From Rhizobium sp. L51/94 (GTDB taxonomy: Bacteria > Pseudomonadota > Alphaproteobacteria > Rhizobiales > Rhizobiaceae), in the NCBI RefSeq assembly GCF_019355555.1, contig NZ_CP072141.1, positions 2,970,001 through 3,034,000 on the forward strand: a stretch of 64,000 nt of DNA. The letters run 5' to 3'. The notes under the pieces were generated by a model. That model did not search any database and was not told the DNA's origin. It saw only the letters and a list, made by a program, of their open reading frames with translations. The position numbers and the translations under genes are program-made. The stretch's first letter is position 1, and each line of letters begins with the position of its first letter. Positions 25,056-35,002 of the stretch are shown here, in pieces.

Positions 25056-25124
25056 ATCAGCCTCCTGAAATCTTCGACGACGGGCAACCTGCCCGACCGC
25101 GCTGCCAAGTGCAAGGCGACTGGC

Positions 25125-25865
25125 TCAAGCCTGCCGATTGAAATACCAGTCGAGGATGGTCACCATACTCCCGTGGTAGGGCTGAGCCTTCGGATCGGCC
25201 GAACGAATGACCACAGCGCCGGCAATTTCCTGCTCCTCGTCGTCAATCATGTGCCGCTCGATTGCCGCCACCAATTCTTCCGCCGTCTGCGAAAAACGGA
25301 AAATGCGAAACAGCGTGACGGTGCTGTTCTGGTGGACCCCGTAATATCCGCCATCGGCCGTCGCAAGGTCCAGATCGAGCCCGGTTTCCTCCCCTACCTC
25401 GCGACGCATATTGGAGGCTATGTCGCAGAAACCGTCGACGATATCGTGTTCGTCTAGCGAGCCGGCAGCAAAATACACCTGGCCGGGATTGGCGGTATGC
25501 GCGCCCATCCTGATTGCCACCAGCGCCCCATCGGAGCTTGCTATGACGGGATAGCCGAACAGATGAAAGCCGCCGCTGCGATCCGCCTGCTTGCGCCACC
25601 ACATGAAGGACGAGAACGGCACCACGTGCCCCTCGCCGCGAATTCCGGCAGAGGTGATCTCCAGACGTCGCTGGAACACCATCCGGCCGTCGAACAGCGT
25701 CGGGTTGGCGGCAATCTCCGCTGCCCAGTTGGCCGTGATGGCATCGGCATTGGCAAGATGGACCGGATGGTCGCCGGCCAGCACCCGCAGTTCTACGGCA
25801 GGAACCGCAAAAACAGTCTTCTCAGGCGGCCATCCGGCGGTTTCTTCGATGCGTGTCGTGTTCAT
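25125..25865 (-). CDS. Nudix-like hydrolase, 246 aa
   Basis: A 246-residue protein in which the second part of a Nudix box is intact (MRREVGEETGLDL) while the first part (G-x5-E) is not matched in the usual spacing, so activity is uncertain. The N-terminal region (FQRRLEITSAGIRG, GYPVIASSDGALVAIRM) suits the larger Nudix-like family with a sugar-nucleotide or nucleotide-binding cap. Start at ATG 25865; ATG 25883 and 25919 are in frame but without good sites. Substrate unknown. It follows the dioxygenase gene on the same strand. Confidence 0.75.
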   Translation of the reverse strand: MNTTRIEETAGWPPEKTVFAVPAVELRVLAGDHPVHLANADAITANWAAEIAANPTLFDGRMVFQRRLEITSAGIRGEGHVVPFSSFMWWRKQADRSGGFHLFGYPVIASSDGALVAIRMGAHTANPGQVYFAAGSLDEHDIVDGFCDIASNMRREVGEETGLDLDLATADGGYYGVHQNSTVTLFRIFRFSQTAEELVAAIERHMIDDEEQEIAGAVVIRSADPKAQPYHGSMVTILDWYFNRQA

Positions 25866-25954
25866 TATAAATTCCAGTGTCATGAGGTCGGAAAGTCGAG
25901 ATGCGTGCTGCCTGTGCAAGCCACCGCATCAATGGCATCTCGATATCGGGAAAT

Positions 25955-26950
25955 TTAGCCGGCCTTTCCTGTGACGGTCGATTTGAACTTGCCCATGAGG
26001 TAGGGGCCGGAAAGGACAGGGGCATATTTCGGGCTATCGCCTGGCGCCACGCACGATGGCAAGCAGGAGATTTCCGAAAACCAGTTCGGCTGGTGAAAGA
26101 AGGCCAATGACTGGCGACGCTGTAGCCCACCCTCCTCCGCAGACGGATTGACCACCCTGTGCATAGTCGAGACCCAGCGGTCGTTTGTCCACAGCGCCAT
26201 AAGATCGCCTATGTTGATGACAAATGCACCGGGTACTGGCGGCACCGGTGTCCAGCTGCCGTCCGGTGCGATGATCTCAAGGCCTTTGGACCCCGGCTGC
26301 GGGAGCAGGATCGTCAGGCTGCCATAGTCCGTATGCGCACCCGCACGCAGTTGCCCCGGTTTGGGAGACACTGCCTGTTCCGGATAATTGAGAGCTCTGA
26401 GGGCGCTGATGGGAGCGTCGATATGGGCATCGAAAAAATGTTCGTCGAGCTGCAGTGCCGTCGCGAACACCCGCATGATCCGCGCAGCCAGGTCTTCCAT
26501 TGCGGTATAGTAGTTCTTCCAGGCCTCGGTGAAACCCTGCGGCGCAGATGGCCAGATCGTCGCCGCATAGCAAAAGCTAAGCGCCTCCGTATCCGTCATA
26601 CCCGGCGGTACGGCCAGCGGCCCGCCATTGAAACTCTCTTTCAGATCAGGCGGTGTCTCGACGTTACGCGATTTCGCCAGCGCTTCCGTGCCGGGCCCGA
26701 GATAACCGTAGGGGTAGCCAGGATAAGGGGCACTGGCCTGCTGTTTCTCTGCCGCGGGCAAGTCGAAGAAGGCCTTTGTCGTAGCCCAGATGTCCTGAAT
26801 AATGCCGTCGCTGATGCCGTGGTTGGCGATTGCCAGGAAGCCTGTCGAGCGGCAGATATCATCGACGACATTGCCAAGCCTTCGCTTATCGGAAGCCCCT
26901 GCAGCCTCATAGGCGCCGAGATCGAAGATTGGAAAAGCTGTGCTCTGCAT
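25955..26950 (-). CDS. 2-oxoglutarate/Fe(II) oxygenase, isopenicillin N synthase family
   Basis: A 331-residue non-haem iron oxygenase. The iron ligands are visible as H206 and D208 in GAHTDYGS and H264 in TMHRVV, and the 2-oxoglutarate anchor as R279-x-S281. The N-terminal motif GFLAIANHGI is typical of the DIOX_N region. Homologues hydroxylate small molecules in catabolism or natural product synthesis. ATG 26950 follows AAAAGGAGT. The adjacent upstream importer (ABC-type) suggests its substrate may be the imported compound, but this is an inference. Confidence 0.9.
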   Translation of the reverse strand: MQSTAFPIFDLGAYEAAGASDKRRLGNVVDDICRSTGFLAIANHGISDGIIQDIWATTKAFFDLPAAEKQQASAPYPGYPYGYLGPGTEALAKSRNVETPPDLKESFNGGPLAVPPGMTDTEALSFCYAATIWPSAPQGFTEAWKNYYTAMEDLAARIMRVFATALQLDEHFFDAHIDAPISALRALNYPEQAVSPKPGQLRAGAHTDYGSLTILLPQPGSKGLEIIAPDGSWTPVPPVPGAFVINIGDLMALWTNDRWVSTMHRVVNPSAEEGGLQRRQSLAFFHQPNWFSEISCLPSCVAPGDSPKYAPVLSGPYLMGKFKSTVTGKAG

Positions 26951-27035
26951 GGCGACTCCTTTTGAACGACACTCGACTGAAACACAGCTGGCAGAGGGCG
27001 ACAACCACCTCATGAGGGAGATCGCCATTCAGTGG

Positions 27036-28070
27036 CTACAGCCTCCAGCCGGCGCGGATGACGACCGGTATTCGGTCGCCCGGTGATACCGAATGGCGGG
27101 TGTAGGCACGCAGGACCTGGCCATCGGGCAGAGCCAGCCGCACGGCATAGCGCTCGCCCTCGTAAAGCACCGCCTCCACGCTGCATTCGATCCCTTCGGC
27201 ATCGGCGATGACGTCCTCCGGACGCACCAGAATATCGATAAATGCGCCACCACTGCTCGACGAACCCGCTATCAGAGGCGCCAGCGCCCTCCAGTCGAGG
27301 GCTCGCCCGACCGTCTCGGGCGATAGCGGCAGCGAAAGAATGCTGCCTTGGCCAATCAGGCTGCCCACCAGCTTGCCCTCGGGACGGGCATAGATATCGG
27401 CGGGTTCGGCAACTTGCAGCAAACGGCCTTCGGACATGACGGCAACATCCGTTGCCAGCGCCATCGCCTCACTCTGGTCGTGCGTCACATAGACCATCGT
27501 GGCACCGGAGCGCTGGTGAAACTCGCGGAACGTTTCCTCCATCTCTTTCTTCAGATGCCGGTCCAGATTGGCGAGTGGCTCGTCGAGCAGCACCACGTCG
27601 GGCGATGTCACCAGGCAGCGCGCCAGCGCCACCCGCTGTCGCTGGCCGCCGGAGAGGTCGGCCGGCCGACGCTCGGCATAATCACCAAGCCGCACGGTGC
27701 GCAGCGCCTCCATCACCCTGTCGCGATAGTCCGAACCGGAAATGCCACGGACCTTGAGCGGATAGCCGACATTATCGGCGACGTTCATGTGCGGCCACAG
27801 CGCATAGGACTGGAATACCATCGCCATATTGCGTTTTTCCGGCGGGAGCGCGGATGTCGCATTGGCAAGCAAACGGTCGCCGAGATGGATCGAACCTCCC
27901 GTCGGCTGCTCGAAACCGGCAATCATCCGCAGCACCGTCGTCTTGCCGCAACCGGATGGCCCGAGAAGCGCGAGGAACCCACCCTCGCGCACGGTCAGCG
28001 AAAGTCCTTCGACGGCGGCGCGACCCGTTCCGAAATCCTTGCTGAGCGTATCGAGGATCAGCTGCGCCAC
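27036..28070 (-). CDS. ABC transporter ATP-binding protein (FbpC/PotA-like)
   Basis: A 344-residue ATPase with Walker A GPSGCGKTT, Q-loop (FQSYALW), signature LSGGQRQRVALAR, Walker B VVLLDEPLANLD and the switch His (VTHDQSEAM). The C-terminal TOBE-like half fits importer ATPases for iron(III), putrescine or thiamine. It starts with GTG at 28070 (AAGGGAG upstream) and overlaps the permease end by 13 bases, so translation is coupled. With the permease and the binding protein it forms a complete importer; the substrate is not evident from sequence. Confidence 0.93.
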   Translation of the reverse strand: MAQLILDTLSKDFGTGRAAVEGLSLTVREGGFLALLGPSGCGKTTVLRMIAGFEQPTGGSIHLGDRLLANATSALPPEKRNMAMVFQSYALWPHMNVADNVGYPLKVRGISGSDYRDRVMEALRTVRLGDYAERRPADLSGGQRQRVALARCLVTSPDVVLLDEPLANLDRHLKKEMEETFREFHQRSGATMVYVTHDQSEAMALATDVAVMSEGRLLQVAEPADIYARPEGKLVGSLIGQGSILSLPLSPETVGRALDWRALAPLIAGSSSSGGAFIDILVRPEDVIADAEGIECSVEAVLYEGERYAVRLALPDGQVLRAYTRHSVSPGDRIPVVIRAGWRL

Positions 28071-29752
28071 GGCACCACTCCCTTCGGCAGCCGATTGGCC
28101 AGAAGCTCCAGAAGCAGCATCAGGAGAACCACCATCGCAACGACCAGCACGGACATCGCAGATGCGAGGTCGGAGCTGCCGCTGTCGTCGAGATTGTAGA
28201 TCACCACGCCAAGCGTCTGCGTGCCCGCCGACCAGAGCAGCGCCGACACCGTCAACTCGTTGCAGGCAATGAGAAATACGAGGATGACAGAGGCACCGGC
28301 GGCCGGCGCTATCAGCGGCACGATGATATCGACCAGGCGGCGCCGGAAGCCTGCCCCCGAGAGCCGCGCCGCTTCTTCCAGCGCCGGATCAAGCTGCAGG
28401 AACGCGCTCATCACCGGTTTGAGGCTGACTGAAAAATAGGCCGAGAAGTAGGCAAGCAGGACGATCCAGATCGTGCCGTAGAGCGTGACATGGATGAGCG
28501 GCAGGGGCGCTGCAAACAGCAGGATGAAGCAGACAGCGATGATGATCCCCGGCAGCGAATAGGGAATGTCGATCAGCCCCGCCAGCAGCCGGCTGGCAAG
28601 GTCCCGCCGCTTCGTCAGCACGTAGGCGGCAAGCACCGTCAGCACCAGCAGGCCGAGCGCTGTGGCGCCAGCGAGAAACAGCGAATTGCCAAAAGCGACC
28701 CGTGTCACCGACTGGTGAAACAGGATTTCCTCGAAGGCATGCAACGATGCCGTCTTCAACGAAAGCGGCACGCCGTAGGCAGGCACCAGCGCGCCGGCGA
28801 CAAGCGCAAGGAATGGCGCCACCAGCATGATGAAGACCAGCCCCCAGAGCAGCGGTCCGGCGGCAAGTTTCCAGCGTCCAAGCGCAAAGGCAGCTGACGC
28901 ACCGGAGAGACCGATGACGCGGTAATCCCGCCCTCGCAGCGCCCGGTTCTGCAACGCAAGCCCGGCAATCGAAATGACCGCGATGATCGACGACAGCACG
29001 GCGACATCCCCGAATGTGCGCGGGCCAAAGGCGGAGAACTTGGTGAAGATCAACGTCGACAGCGTGAAGATCGAGGCGGGAATGCCGAGGATCGCCGGAA
29101 TGCCGAAATTGCCGATGGACGAGACGAAGGCGATCGCAGCACCGGCAACGATGCCCGGCATCGATAGCGGAAGGATGACATCGCGAAAAACCCGGAAGCC
29201 ACCCGCGCCGGAAAGCCGGGCAGCCTCGACGCCATCGCGCGGCAACGCCATCAGGCCGGCCCGCAGAGCGAGATAGACCAGCGGCGCGTGCTGCACACCG
29301 TAGAGCAACGCGATACCCCCGATCGAATAGAGCGGCTGTGGCGACCCCAGCGGCGGCGCGATGTGGAGTGCTTTGAGCAGCGGGCTGGAGGGGCCGCTCA
29401 TCTGCACCCAGGCGAGCGCCGTGACCTGCGGCGGGATCATCATCGGTAGCACGAAGAGGAAACTGAGAATGCCCTTTCCGGGGAGATCGGTGAGACTGAG
29501 CAGGAAGGCAAACAGGCAGCCGATGGCCACGGAAATGACAGTGCCGATCACCGCAGTCTCGACCGTGTACCAGGTGGATTGCCAAAGGCCGGGATCGGAG
29601 ACGAGATCATAGGCGCCGCCGTGCAGCAACGCTGCGATGCCGGCAACGGCGAGCCGCACCAGTGGCGGGGCCGAGAGGATCAGAACGGCAAGGACGACAA
29701 GGGGAAACAGCCAGGCTGGCTGGCCGTTTCCCCGGCGAAGATAGTCTGTCAT
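28058..29752 (-). CDS. ABC transporter permease (FbpB/ThiP-like, fused double domain)
   Basis: A 564-residue integral membrane protein with about 12 hydrophobic helices and two binding-protein-dependent transport domains in tandem. Each shows the EAA-type loop (DGVEAARLSGAGGFRVFRD in the first half and PALEEAARLSGAGFRRRL in the second). The fused form is typical of FbpB (iron) and ThiP (thiamine) type importers. It sits between the ATPase and the binding protein, all on the minus strand. Confidence 0.92.
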   Translation of the reverse strand: MTDYLRRGNGQPAWLFPLVVLAVLILSAPPLVRLAVAGIAALLHGGAYDLVSDPGLWQSTWYTVETAVIGTVISVAIGCLFAFLLSLTDLPGKGILSFLFVLPMMIPPQVTALAWVQMSGPSSPLLKALHIAPPLGSPQPLYSIGGIALLYGVQHAPLVYLALRAGLMALPRDGVEAARLSGAGGFRVFRDVILPLSMPGIVAGAAIAFVSSIGNFGIPAILGIPASIFTLSTLIFTKFSAFGPRTFGDVAVLSSIIAVISIAGLALQNRALRGRDYRVIGLSGASAAFALGRWKLAAGPLLWGLVFIMLVAPFLALVAGALVPAYGVPLSLKTASLHAFEEILFHQSVTRVAFGNSLFLAGATALGLLVLTVLAAYVLTKRRDLASRLLAGLIDIPYSLPGIIIAVCFILLFAAPLPLIHVTLYGTIWIVLLAYFSAYFSVSLKPVMSAFLQLDPALEEAARLSGAGFRRRLVDIIVPLIAPAAGASVILVFLIACNELTVSALLWSAGTQTLGVVIYNLDDSGSSDLASAMSVLVVAMVVLLMLLLELLANRLPKGVVPWRS

Positions 29753-29786
29753 GCGTGGTCCAGGTTGATCGACAGGGTCTTTTAAC

Positions 29787-30764
29787 TCACTTCGAACCGT
29801 AGAACGAGGAGAAGGTCTTCAGATCCTGATCGGTATTCTTGACAGCCGCAGCAGCATCCAGCGGCAGCACCTTGATCGTGCTGCGCGCCGGAAAGCCCTC
29901 TGGCATGGCAACGCCGTTGCGCGCCGGTATATAGCCGAGCTTGACGAAGCCAGCCTGCCCCTTCTCGGACAGCACGTAGTCGACGAACGCCTTGGCCGCC
30001 TCTGCATGCTTGGCGGTCGACAGTATCGCAACCGGTTCGGTGACGGCGGATACGCCTTCGGTCGGGAAGACGAAGGCGAGCGGTGCGCCCTTGGCCTTTT
30101 CGCGGATCGGCATGTAGTCGACGATCATGCCATAGGCCTTCTCGCCTGAAGCCACCGACTTCAGCACCTGGCCATTGCCGCCGGATGCTATCGCGCCATT
30201 GGCAGCGAGGCTCTTGTAGAATTCCCAGCCGAGGCTCGGCACGCCCGCAAGCGTCTGCGCATGGATGAGCGCCGCACCTGATGTCAGCGGGCTCGGCATG
30301 ACCACGAGGCCCTTGGCTTCCGGCTTTGTCAAATCCTGCCAGCTGGTCGGCTTCATGGCGGCGGCGGTGTTGTAGACGATGCCGGTCGTGATCAGCTTGG
30401 TCGAATAATAGTAACCACCGGCGTCATAGAGCGACGCATCGTAGTTCACCGCTTCCGGCGACTTGTAGGCCATCAGCTTGCCGGCTTCCTTCAGCCGCTC
30501 GAGCGTGACCGTGTGGGCAATCAGCAGCACGTCGGCAACGGGATTGCCGGCGGCCATCTCGGCCTGAAGCTTGGCCATGATCTTCGGTGTGCCATCACGC
30601 ACCCAGTCGACCTTGATCGATGGGTTGGCGGCCATGAAGCCATCGACGGTCGCCTGTGCATCTTCGTTCGGCTGACTGGTGTAGAGCACGAGGTCGGCAG
30701 CGGAGGCCGGCAATCCGGCGAGGCTCGCGACAAACAGCGCGGCGGCGGTAGCGATCGTCTTCAT
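29787..30764 (-). CDS. Periplasmic substrate-binding protein of the FbpA type
   Basis: A 325-residue extracellular solute-binding protein (family 1) with signal peptide (hydrophobic residues 6-20, cleavage near ASA-AD). The mature start LVLYTSQPNEDAQATVDGF is like iron(III)- or phosphonate-binding proteins. Tyr-rich segments (GYYYSTK, EKAYGMIVDY) could hold a metal as in FbpA, but I cannot align the ligands with certainty. Start ATG 30764 follows GAGGAC. It is the first gene of the importer operon. Confidence 0.88.
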   Translation of the reverse strand: MKTIATAAALFVASLAGLPASAADLVLYTSQPNEDAQATVDGFMAANPSIKVDWVRDGTPKIMAKLQAEMAAGNPVADVLLIAHTVTLERLKEAGKLMAYKSPEAVNYDASLYDAGGYYYSTKLITTGIVYNTAAAMKPTSWQDLTKPEAKGLVVMPSPLTSGAALIHAQTLAGVPSLGWEFYKSLAANGAIASGGNGQVLKSVASGEKAYGMIVDYMPIREKAKGAPLAFVFPTEGVSAVTEPVAILSTAKHAEAAKAFVDYVLSEKGQAGFVKLGYIPARNGVAMPEGFPARSTIKVLPLDAAAAVKNTDQDLKTFSSFYGSK

Positions 30765-30990
30765 GGCTCGGTCCTCATTGGTTTGCACTTCCCATAGGGA
30801 CGGCGTTTTACAGATGTGTGACAGGCCGGCGTGCAATCAACTGCATTTTGCAACGGTCGCGTGCTCAACCGATAGGAACTGCATAACAACGCCGGATGCG
30901 CCAGGCAAACGAGCTGCCCGGCCCCCAGATATAAGGATTTCAAAATCACCAACGGCAGGACAAAACGCCTACCTCGAGCAAACGCTAAGA

Positions 30991-32220
30991 TCAGGCCGCC
31001 TCGGAGACGATCTCGTTCGCAATCAGGTCCGCCAGGCGGTGAATGCCCTCTTCGATCTGCTGGTCGTCGGCACGGGAAAAACTCATCCGGAATGTGTTGG
31101 CGCCGGATCGATCCGCAAAGAACGCCTGCCCCGGCACGAATGCGACCTTGGCCGTCTGCAGCGATTTCGCAAGCAGCGTCGCTCCATCCATGCCCTCTGG
31201 CAAGGTGACCCAGATGAACATGCCGCCTTCAGGCTTCGTCCAGTGGGTCCCTGCCGGCATGTACTTCGCAAGGGCTGCCAGCATGCAGTCCCGGCGGCGC
31301 CTGTAGACCGTTCCGATTCTGGCAACCTGGGCCGGGAAACCATGCTCGACGACCTTGTGAATGGCCATCTGGTTGATGGTGGAGGAGTGAAGATCCGCCG
31401 CCTGTTTCATCAGCACCAGCTTGCGGATTACCTGAGCGTTGGCAACAACGTATCCGACGCGCAGACCCGGTGCCATGGTCTTGGAGAAACTGCCACAATA
31501 GATCGTCCGCGTTGCTTCGATATCGCCCTTGCGGGAAATCTCCAGGGCAAGGATCGGCGGGATCGGGTTGCCGTCGTAGCGCAGCGACTGGTAGGCGGCA
31601 TCTTCGACGATGGCGATATCGAGATCGTCGGCGAGGTCGATGAGCTTTTCGCGCGCCTCGAGGTCAATCGTCTCACCGGTCGGATTGGCGAAATCCGGAG
31701 ACAGATAGGCAAACTTCACCCGCCCACCGGCCTTTTCCGCAGCAGCGCGATAGGAACCCGGCGTGCGGTTGCCGTTCGGCGTCAACCGGTCGTAAGTCGG
31801 CTCGTAGGCGTTGAAGGCCTGCAGCGCGCCGAGATACGTCGGCGCCGTGACGAGAGCCGTATCATCGGGAGACAGCATCAGCTTGCCGAGATAATCGAGC
31901 GCCTGCTGCGACCCGGAGACGATGAACACGTTGTCGAGGCCGCAGGCAACGCCGAGTCTGGCCATCTGCTGCACGAGCCACTCCCGCAGCGGCTTGTAAC
32001 CCTCGCTGACCGAATATTGCAGGGCTGCATCGACAGTCGAACCGTCGAAGATGTCGGCGTAGGCCTGCTTGAACGCCTCCTTCGGAAACAGCTCCGGATC
32101 GGGAATCCCGCCCGCGAACGAGATGATGTCCGGCCGATCCAGCAGCTTCAGCAATTCGCGGATTTCAGAGGCGCGCATCCGGCTCGAGCGCGTCGCAAAG
32201 ATGTTTTCCCAATTCAACAT
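30991..32220 (-). CDS. PLP-dependent aminotransferase (class I/II, LysN/2-aminoadipate type)
   Basis: A 409-residue aminotransferase. Features: SFAGGIPDPELFP near the start, QQALDYLGKL, DFANPTGETIDLEAR, EDAAYQSLRYDG with the cofactor Asp and Tyr, and SFSKTMAPGLRVGY with the Schiff-base Lys. The layout matches the 2-aminoadipate transaminase/LysN and alanine-glyoxylate-like group; exact substrate uncertain. No MocR DNA-binding domain is fused. ATG 32220 follows GAGGAAG. Confidence 0.9.
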   Translation of the reverse strand: MLNWENIFATRSSRMRASEIRELLKLLDRPDIISFAGGIPDPELFPKEAFKQAYADIFDGSTVDAALQYSVSEGYKPLREWLVQQMARLGVACGLDNVFIVSGSQQALDYLGKLMLSPDDTALVTAPTYLGALQAFNAYEPTYDRLTPNGNRTPGSYRAAAEKAGGRVKFAYLSPDFANPTGETIDLEAREKLIDLADDLDIAIVEDAAYQSLRYDGNPIPPILALEISRKGDIEATRTIYCGSFSKTMAPGLRVGYVVANAQVIRKLVLMKQAADLHSSTINQMAIHKVVEHGFPAQVARIGTVYRRRRDCMLAALAKYMPAGTHWTKPEGGMFIWVTLPEGMDGATLLAKSLQTAKVAFVPGQAFFADRSGANTFRMSFSRADDQQIEEGIHRLADLIANEIVSEAA

Positions 32221-32301
32221 GGGGCTTCCTCGTAATTTTGTGTCTTTCGGGAAGCTAACCACGCAATAAAAGATAAGTCAACAATGCTGACCTATTTTTG
32301 A

Positions 32302-32724
32302 TTATTTCAGAATATCTACTGCGAATTCGAAGGGGTTCAGGACTTGAACACCGAGCTTTATGAAATCGCCGACATTGCGTGTGACCACTATCATGTTTCG
32401 TTGTACCGCAGTCGCCGCGATCAGGGCGTCCACGAGCAAATCGGGCGCGAGACGATGCGTAAGCCCACCCCAAATGCGAAAAGTTTGGGCATCGGCGCTA
32501 ATACACTGGGAAGTATTAAGGATTTGATCGAGCCACTCGGATAACTCCTGCGCTTTGACCGGATCGGAGACCGATGTACGCTCAATGCCGATTGCTATTT
32601 CGCCAATGACCACAGCAGGCAGATAGATTGTCTCGCTCGAAACCGACTTTATCCAGGCGACGACAGCACCATGAGGACGATGACGCCGCAACTCGGAGAC
32701 CACGTTGGTATCGAGAAGATACAT
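32302..32724 (-). CDS. VapC-type toxin (PIN-domain ribonuclease)
   Basis: A 140-residue PIN-domain protein: the first catalytic Asp in MYLLDTNVVSEL, the Glu in VIGEIAIGI, the second Asp near LLVDALIAATA and the last in VTRNVGDF. VapC toxins cut tRNA or rRNA to stop growth. Start ATG 32724; a longer upstream frame (32808) has no site and would overlap the antitoxin. It begins four bases after the antitoxin stop, the usual coupled arrangement. Confidence 0.93.
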   Translation of the reverse strand: MYLLDTNVVSELRRHRPHGAVVAWIKSVSSETIYLPAVVIGEIAIGIERTSVSDPVKAQELSEWLDQILNTSQCISADAQTFRIWGGLTHRLAPDLLVDALIAATAVQRNMIVVTRNVGDFIKLGVQVLNPFEFAVDILK

Positions 32725-32728
32725 CCCG

Positions 32729-32986
32729 CTACTCGAAATCCGGAATCTCGCGAGACTTCCAGTTGGCGCGATCAGGGATTTCCCAATCCACACGAGGCTC
32801 AGGAGCAAGTAGAATATCTTTCAGACTGGGCTTGACCCTCTGCTGGAGGCTTTCCCAATCAGCAACGGACACAAGCACTGCTGCCGGCATACCGCGCTTG
32901 GAGACAAGCTGCGGTCCCTGGTCAAGAGAGGCCTCTAGCATCTCGCTGAACCGTGCCTTTGCATCCTGTACAGGCCACTGACGCAT
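32729..32986 (-). CDS. Phd/YefM-type antitoxin
   Basis: An 85-residue antitoxin with the Phd/YefM N-terminus (WPVQDAKARFSEMLEASLD) and a C-terminal tail rich in charged residues that should wrap the toxin. ATG 32986 is preceded by AGGAGG. Such antitoxins also repress their own promoter; a short inverted repeat about 40 bases upstream could be the operator. Neighbour of the VapC-type toxin. Confidence 0.92.
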   Translation of the reverse strand: MRQWPVQDAKARFSEMLEASLDQGPQLVSKRGMPAAVLVSVADWESLQQRVKPSLKDILLAPEPRVDWEIPDRANWKSREIPDFE

Positions 32987-33024
32987 ACCAACCTCCTGCT
33001 ACGACTCCACTCTATTCAGCACAT

Positions 33025-33049
33025 GGACAAAATCAATTTTTATTTGTCC
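33025..33049. promoter_or_regulatory. Inverted repeat upstream of the toxin-antitoxin operon
   Basis: GGACAAA (33025-33031) and TTTGTCC (33043-33049) form a perfect 7-base inverted repeat with an AT-rich 11-base spacer, 38 bases from the antitoxin start. The position suits the operator for the Phd/YefM antitoxin-toxin complex. The AT-rich spacer could also hold a -10 element. Confidence 0.45.
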
Positions 33050-33093
33050 GGTCCTGCGTCACTCCTAAGCCGTACGGATCCACCCAACATACG

Positions 33094-33120
33094 AAAAAGG
33101 CCGAAGCTTTCGCCCCGGCC
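33094..33120 (-). terminator. Terminator of ilvC
   Basis: On the minus strand a 9-bp stem (33120-33112 with 33107-33099, two wobble pairs) closed by a GAAA tetraloop is followed by five T residues (33098-33094). It lies about 27 bases after the ilvC stop. Confidence 0.8.
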
Positions 33121-33147
33121 CCCTCATCTCACCTATATCTAACAAGC

Positions 33148-34209
<1,062 letters not shown>

Positions 34210-34875
34210 TCAGACGGATGCGGCTGCATCCGCCGAAACTTTTTCCGTGCCATAGAGCCTGAGGAAAGCACTGACCGCCCTCTCCGCCTGCTGGGCACCA
34301 TCCTTGATGCTGGGTTCGCCGAGCAGCATGCGAACGTGCAGGTCGGAGACGACGAGGCCATAGAGCGTGTGGTAGGCCTCGTTGGCATCGTCGAAGCGCA
34401 ACAGCCCCGCCCGCTTGCCGGCATCAATCAGGCCGCTGGCACGTCGGTCGATCTGTCGACGTCCGCGCTCGAGCAGCAGCTTCCCAAGCTTCGAGCCATC
34501 GCGGTTCGACTGGCCGATCGCCAACCTGTTCAGTGCCAGCGATACGTCGCCGGCCAGCACTTCCAGGAGGTCGCGGGCAAAGATCACCAGATGATCGTGC
34601 AGGCTCGTCGCCGTCAGCCGTTCGCCGTTGCGCTCGAAGGTACGGACCTTGCTCGCCTGGTGGGCAATCATCGCAGACAGCAATCCGTCGCGGTCGCCAA
34701 ACCACTTGTAGAGACTTTCCTTGGAGCAATTGGCAGCGCGCGCCACGCCGGATGTCGTCAGCGCCTTTTCGCCACCGTCCACCAGCAATCGCAGCGCCTG
34801 CTCCAGAACGGCGTTCTGACGTGGCGAAAACTCCGATGTCTGCAGTGCGTCGCTCGGCACAATGACCACTCCCAT
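34210..34875 (-). CDS. TetR-family transcriptional regulator
   Basis: A 221-residue regulator with an N-terminal TetR helix-turn-helix (LTTSGVARAANCSKESLYKWFGDRDGLL, about residues 39-66) and a variable ligand-binding C-terminal domain. A perfect 16-base palindrome stands immediately upstream of the start codon, the expected autoregulatory operator. The gene precedes ilvC on the same strand with a 42-base gap, so ilvC may be partly read from this promoter. Ligand unknown. Confidence 0.9.
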   Translation of the reverse strand: MGVVIVPSDALQTSEFSPRQNAVLEQALRLLVDGGEKALTTSGVARAANCSKESLYKWFGDRDGLLSAMIAHQASKVRTFERNGERLTATSLHDHLVIFARDLLEVLAGDVSLALNRLAIGQSNRDGSKLGKLLLERGRRQIDRRASGLIDAGKRAGLLRFDDANEAYHTLYGLVVSDLHVRMLLGEPSIKDGAQQAERAVSAFLRLYGTEKVSADAAASV

Positions 34876-34878
34876 TTG

Positions 34879-34894
34879 CGTACCGTACGGTACG
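34879..34894. promoter_or_regulatory. Palindromic operator in front of the TetR gene
   Basis: CGTACCGTACGGTACG is a perfect 16-base palindrome starting 4 bases upstream of the TetR start codon, in the leader or promoter region. TetR proteins bind such sites as dimers, so autoregulation is very likely. Confidence 0.75.
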
Positions 34895-35002
34895 GTTCGC
34901 AGACTTATGCCGCAGCTGGCTCAAGGCGTCAAGCAACTTTGGGCGGAGCGCCGAAGAAATTTCCGTGATCGCCGGAACGTGCACTCGGCTCCGGCGTGAG
35001 CC

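Noticed and set aside
30763..32235. 490-codon open frame on the plus strand
   Set aside because: Antisense to the aminotransferase gene, whose motifs are clear.
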